A stretch of DNA of 8,748 nt from NCBI GenBank assembly GCA_002721105.1, contig PBJL01000028.1:1-8748 (forward strand). The letters run 5' to 3'. Below are positions 6,178 to 8,748 of this stretch, in pieces. This stretch comes from Acidiferrobacteraceae bacterium. Lineage in GTDB: Bacteria > Pseudomonadota > Gammaproteobacteria > Arenicellales > UBA868. Each line of letters opens with the position of its first letter. Positions within the stretch are counted from its first letter, which is position 1. Below the pieces are notes generated by a model. That model ran no database searches. It was given only the letters and a program-made list of their open reading frames with translations, and had not been told where the DNA came from. A program made the position numbers and the translations under genes.

Positions 6178-8187
6178 TTAAATTGTGTCTACCATACATG
6201 TAAACCCGTCAATATAATATCTTGTGTCCATTCTTGTTCCGTCAGTGGTCTTCATCGCAACCCAATATCCATTATGGATACCATTCTGACTGCGTACTCT
6301 TGACGAAAAGTCTGCATCATTACACCAGTAACGATAGTTTGCATCTTCCCTCATAACTTTCCAGGATGTATTGCTGGAACCGTCCTGTAGAGTATGCCAA
6401 GTTGAACCATCAAGACTTGCCTGACACTGAATATAGTCATAGGCATGTCCCGAAGGGGTCACTGTTATTCTTATCTTGAACCACTTGTCCACTGCCATCG
6501 TAATGGAGCCGTGGGAAAGATCGATGTCTCCGCATGATTCAGTAGTGCCACCGTCCTTCCATTGATCTGAGTTTCGCAAACTCAAACGAAGTCGTGGAGT
6601 AGCAGTTGATACGTGCGCGCCATCCTTAAATGTTCCAAACTTTAGTGCATATCCCTTAATGCTGTCCATCTGGTGCCCGAATGGTGACGTTGCTTTTGCT
6701 ACTAAAGCAATGTGACTTCCATCATGCTTGGCATCATCCAGATTCTCTGCTCGAACCCAAGACTCAAGTCTGATTGCTGACGTACTGGGGACTCGATAGA
6801 AGGCACCGTTGTCGGCAGTAGATCTAAGAAATGCTCCAGCAGCAGTTTCATAATCCACTTTTTCCCTTCCGGTTGTTCGTTCCATTTGACTGTATGCCCT
6901 GCAATAGTCACCATTTCCCGCCAAAGTGTTTGTTGTTAATCTTGTATGCAAATATGCCTGCCCTTGTGGTCCTCCTCTGAATTCCGACAGGTGGGAGGAT
7001 GAAGATTGTTTTAGATCCAGCCTATCACACAAATATCTCTCCATCTGTTGTCGTCTAATGTCAGACAAGGCGTCGTCGAAAACGAAATATTCATGGATTG
7101 CGTTTCGGAAATTCTCCATATTTGAGTCCATTATTTTGCCACCGCCGTAATCATCGTGGCCGCCCATGAAGATGGTGGGTCTATAATGACGAGGATAGCT
7201 TCTTCCGGTATCCTGGTCTGTGGTGTTTTCGTGGTGCCACATCCCCGTTCTCTTGGTTACGTCTGAACCTGTTATCATGATGACCGGAAGACTATTTCTA
7301 TAAGCATTTATTTTCCAATTAGCAGTGGATGCCCCGCCGGTATGGGATGATTTGGTTGCGTTTTGGTTATCATACGTCATAGATAAAGCATGAAATGTGT
7401 CTGGCCAGTAACCCAGAGGTGCTTCGTTAAAACATCGAACATCGCCGTCATTATCTCTGTAGTAGAGAACCATCATCCTTTTTCCGTTGTGTGGTGAAGT
7501 GTTTGTTCCCCATTCCTCTCCACCGTGTGCCAGTCCAAGAGAGAATGGACCTCTTTCACCGTTTCGGTTGTCTGCGTTGCCACATGAAGGGTATGTTACG
7601 GTAAACGGATAGTCCTGATCTGCTTGGTATCCGTCATTGCCTTCATTCTTCAGTCTCATTGATACAAAAATAGATCTTGCACCCTCCATTCCGACATTGG
7701 TGTCAGTTGTTTTTGAACCAGAAACCCAACTTAAAGAGTTCGCATCATTGGATGCCAGGTTGGATATAGACTCCATAGGAGCATTTTGCAGGTGGACTGA
7801 TCGTTGGATACCGTCAAGTTCGTTCGATCCCATCAAACAATTTTGGGCATCCCCCGATAGGTGGTGATTGCTTGCGTTGAACGGACCTAAACCACTGCCC
7901 GTTATAATTGGACGATGATCGGTGCCTCTGTAAAGGTTTCTTTGAACTGAGTCGAGTCCTGGAACTTTAGAGTTTCCAGAAATATCTCGAAGCATCCACA
8001 AGGAGCCGTTGCTGTTATCTACCAATGTTCCTGTCACAAAGTTTCCAATATCACAGTTATACCAAGCAGCAAGTCTAGCATTCCCTGCTCCGTCTGCTGG
8101 CCTATTAAAAGAGTTATACGGGTCTGATCCCGAAATTGTGTAAGGATCGTGTGGTTGTCCTACGAATACGAATTTAGAAGCAGTCAT
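6178..8187 (-). CDS. Phage adhesin-like structural protein with two ConA/LamG-like regions (669 aa), paralogue of the downstream gene
   Basis: The ATG is preceded by GGAGGA at 7 bases and the gene ends in TAA. It has the same plan as its 685-residue neighbour: head F.FVGQPHDP..ISGSDPYN (6-25) and ARLAAWYNCD (37-46); RDISGNS (67-73); DTFHALSMTYDNQ (263-275); a LamG-like closing helix HEYFVFDDALSDIRRQQMERYL (365-386); then WVRAENLDDAKHDGSH (477-492), ATSPFGHQMD (499-508), KGYALKFGTF (511-520), LSLRNSDQW (535-543), and the end HNGYWVAMKTTDGTRM with YYIDGFTCMVD. The first region is far more diverged between the two proteins than the head or the HDGSH core, as expected if it carries the variable binding surface. 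It has more cysteines (about ten) than its paralogue (four). Function as a glycan- or surface-binding virion component is inferred. It lies 23 bases after the preceding gene and 30 before the next, consistent with co-transcription. Confidence 0.88.
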   Translation of the reverse strand: MTASKFVFVGQPHDPYTISGSDPYNSFNRPADGAGNARLAAWYNCDIGNFVTGTLVDNSNGSLWMLRDISGNSKVPGLDSVQRNLYRGTDHRPIITGSGLGPFNASNHHLSGDAQNCLMGSNELDGIQRSVHLQNAPMESISNLASNDANSLSWVSGSKTTDTNVGMEGARSIFVSMRLKNEGNDGYQADQDYPFTVTYPSCGNADNRNGERGPFSLGLAHGGEEWGTNTSPHNGKRMMVLYYRDNDGDVRCFNEAPLGYWPDTFHALSMTYDNQNATKSSHTGGASTANWKINAYRNSLPVIMITGSDVTKRTGMWHHENTTDQDTGRSYPRHYRPTIFMGGHDDYGGGKIMDSNMENFRNAIHEYFVFDDALSDIRRQQMERYLCDRLDLKQSSSSHLSEFRGGPQGQAYLHTRLTTNTLAGNGDYCRAYSQMERTTGREKVDYETAAGAFLRSTADNGAFYRVPSTSAIRLESWVRAENLDDAKHDGSHIALVAKATSPFGHQMDSIKGYALKFGTFKDGAHVSTATPRLRLSLRNSDQWKDGGTTESCGDIDLSHGSITMAVDKWFKIRITVTPSGHAYDYIQCQASLDGSTWHTLQDGSSNTSWKVMREDANYRYWCNDADFSSRVRSQNGIHNGYWVAMKTTDGTRMDTRYYIDGFTCMVDTI

Positions 8188-8194
8188 TTAAAGT

Positions 8195-8200
8195 TCCTCC
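8195..8200 (-). promoter_or_regulatory. Ribosome binding site GGAGGA of the 669-aa gene
   Basis: GGAGGA is 7 bases before the ATG, inside the 23-base gap after the preceding stop codon. Confidence 0.85.
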
Positions 8201-8210
8201 AGGATTGCGA

Positions 8211-8748
8211 TTATTTATCGTCCTCATTATGATCAGTTAAGATTTGAAAATTGTCTATGTAATATTTAGTTGAAAGTCTATCACCAGTACTAGAACTTAA
8301 CGCAACATAGTATCCGTTATATCTAGCATTTTGAGCGGGCATGAGGGAGCCAGAAGCTTTTGTGTCGTTCTTTTTCCACCTATAGCTGTTGTCTACTCCT
8401 GCGCGCAGTGTCTTGGTGCCAATTTGGGTCCAAGAGTCGTCCTCTTTAAGTCTATAGAAAGCTTTCAGGGTATCGTTGGCAGTATTGGTTTCGGCAATCT
8501 GATATGTTCCCATAAACGCACTGGTTTCGGATGTAAAGGTAATTCCTGCACTAGATGTTATTGCCGTATTGTTTCCTAACTCGTCGGTTATGTGACCGGC
8601 TGCGGTTTGGTTAACTCCCATCTTCCAAAATCCAATGCACTTCTCCAAAGTGTTGTTGCCGTCCGAACCAGAAACCAAAATATTATCTTCCCCCATTGAT
8701 CCGGTATTGTATAGTCTCCTTATTTTTCCTTCAGTCAACCTTCCTGCC
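8211..8748 (-). CDS. Short head-plus-tail relative of the two LamG-like proteins, 5' end uncertain or outside window
   Basis: The frame is open to the right edge and ends in TAA (…NEDDK). A TTG at 8738 or the ATG at 8696 could be starts, but neither has a well-spaced ribosome binding site (AGGAAGG abuts the TTG; AAGGAG is about 19 bases before the ATG), so I treat the gene as 5'-partial. Numbered from the TTG, LVSGSDGNN (21-29) and CIGFWKM (34-40) resemble the ISGSDPYN and ARLAFWYKF head of the two long neighbours. From about residue 80 the sequence matches their last 100 residues: SWTQIG, YRWKKND, then NGYYVALSSSTGDRLSTKYY (141-160) and IDNFQI. The roughly 450-residue middle, including the first LamG-like region and the HDGSH core, is absent. 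It may be an accessory subunit of the same appendage or a deletion-derived paralogue. Confidence 0.75.
   Translation of the reverse strand, partial: AGRLTEGKIRRLYNTGSMGEDNILVSGSDGNNTLEKCIGFWKMGVNQTAAGHITDELGNNTAITSSAGITFTSETSAFMGTYQIAETNTANDTLKAFYRLKEDDSWTQIGTKTLRAGVDNSYRWKKNDTKASGSLMPAQNARYNGYYVALSSSTGDRLSTKYYIDNFQILTDHNEDDK
8212..8219 (-). promoter_or_regulatory. Possible phage late-promoter-like element GATAAATA
   Basis: GATAAATA on the minus strand matches 7 of 8 bases of the T4 late consensus TATAAATA. It sits just upstream of the 669-aa gene and overlaps the last codons and stop (D-K-TAA) of the preceding gene. The spacing to the ribosome binding site would allow a short leader. An eight-base AT-rich match that also encodes the gene end can easily be chance, so this is a weak call. 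Confidence 0.22.

Noticed and set aside
4525..6759. Diversity-generating retroelement template/variable repeat pair between the paralogues
   Set aside because: Differences are spread over all bases and mostly silent, not adenine-specific replacements, and no reverse transcriptase is visible in the window.
6702..6914. Second minus-strand frame inside the 669-aa gene
   Set aside because: It is an out-of-frame shadow within a conserved coding region whose paralogue supports the main frame.

Overview
This window looks like part of the structural (adhesin / tail-fibre) gene cluster of a tailed bacteriophage. Three things point there. All genes lie on the minus strand in one closely spaced series. 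Four of the five starts have a strong purine-rich ribosome binding site (the fifth lies off or at the window edge). The encoded proteins are beta-rich, Gly/Ser/Thr/Asp-rich and modular. The longest carries short motifs (TADRT..LPD, TLTNKT, LDGQEGSYY, LGST.KKFKD.YIDG, GTGLSGGGD) that I associate with fibre-like structural proteins of marine T4-like phages, cyanophages in particular. That host assignment is recall and inference; no replication, capsid or host gene is present to confirm it.

Layout in transcription order (right to left). (1) 8748-8211: the C-terminal part of a short protein, open at the right edge. (2) 8187-6178 and (3) 6147-4090: two paralogous proteins of 669 and 685 residues, each apparently with two concanavalin A / LamG-like beta-sandwich regions behind a nearly identical N-terminal head. 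(4) 4064-3654: a 136-residue protein with a fibre-like end. (5) 3590 to the left edge: a giant, cysteine-free, repeat-built fibre-like protein of at least 1196 residues whose C-terminus lies outside the window. Gaps between genes are only 23 to 63 bases and hold little beyond a ribosome binding site, so one late polycistronic operon is the simplest reading.

The genes appear to form two related sets. Genes 1-3 share a head and a C-terminal module, and gene 1 looks like a condensed version lacking the middle. Genes 4-5 share an N-terminal leader (RGL.VI.GS). All five carry an [IVL]-[ISTV]-[ST]-G-S motif near the N-terminus, which could be a common docking or assembly signal. The giant gene carries several nucleotide-level direct repeats, including a tandem 192-bp unit with a nearly invariant half, which suggests growth by duplication or recombination. 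The most plausible role for the locus is a set of interchangeable surface-binding appendages; this is inferred from architecture and no function has been shown. No tRNA, CRISPR, insertion sequence, attachment site or convincing terminator was seen, and the plus strand appears to carry no real gene.
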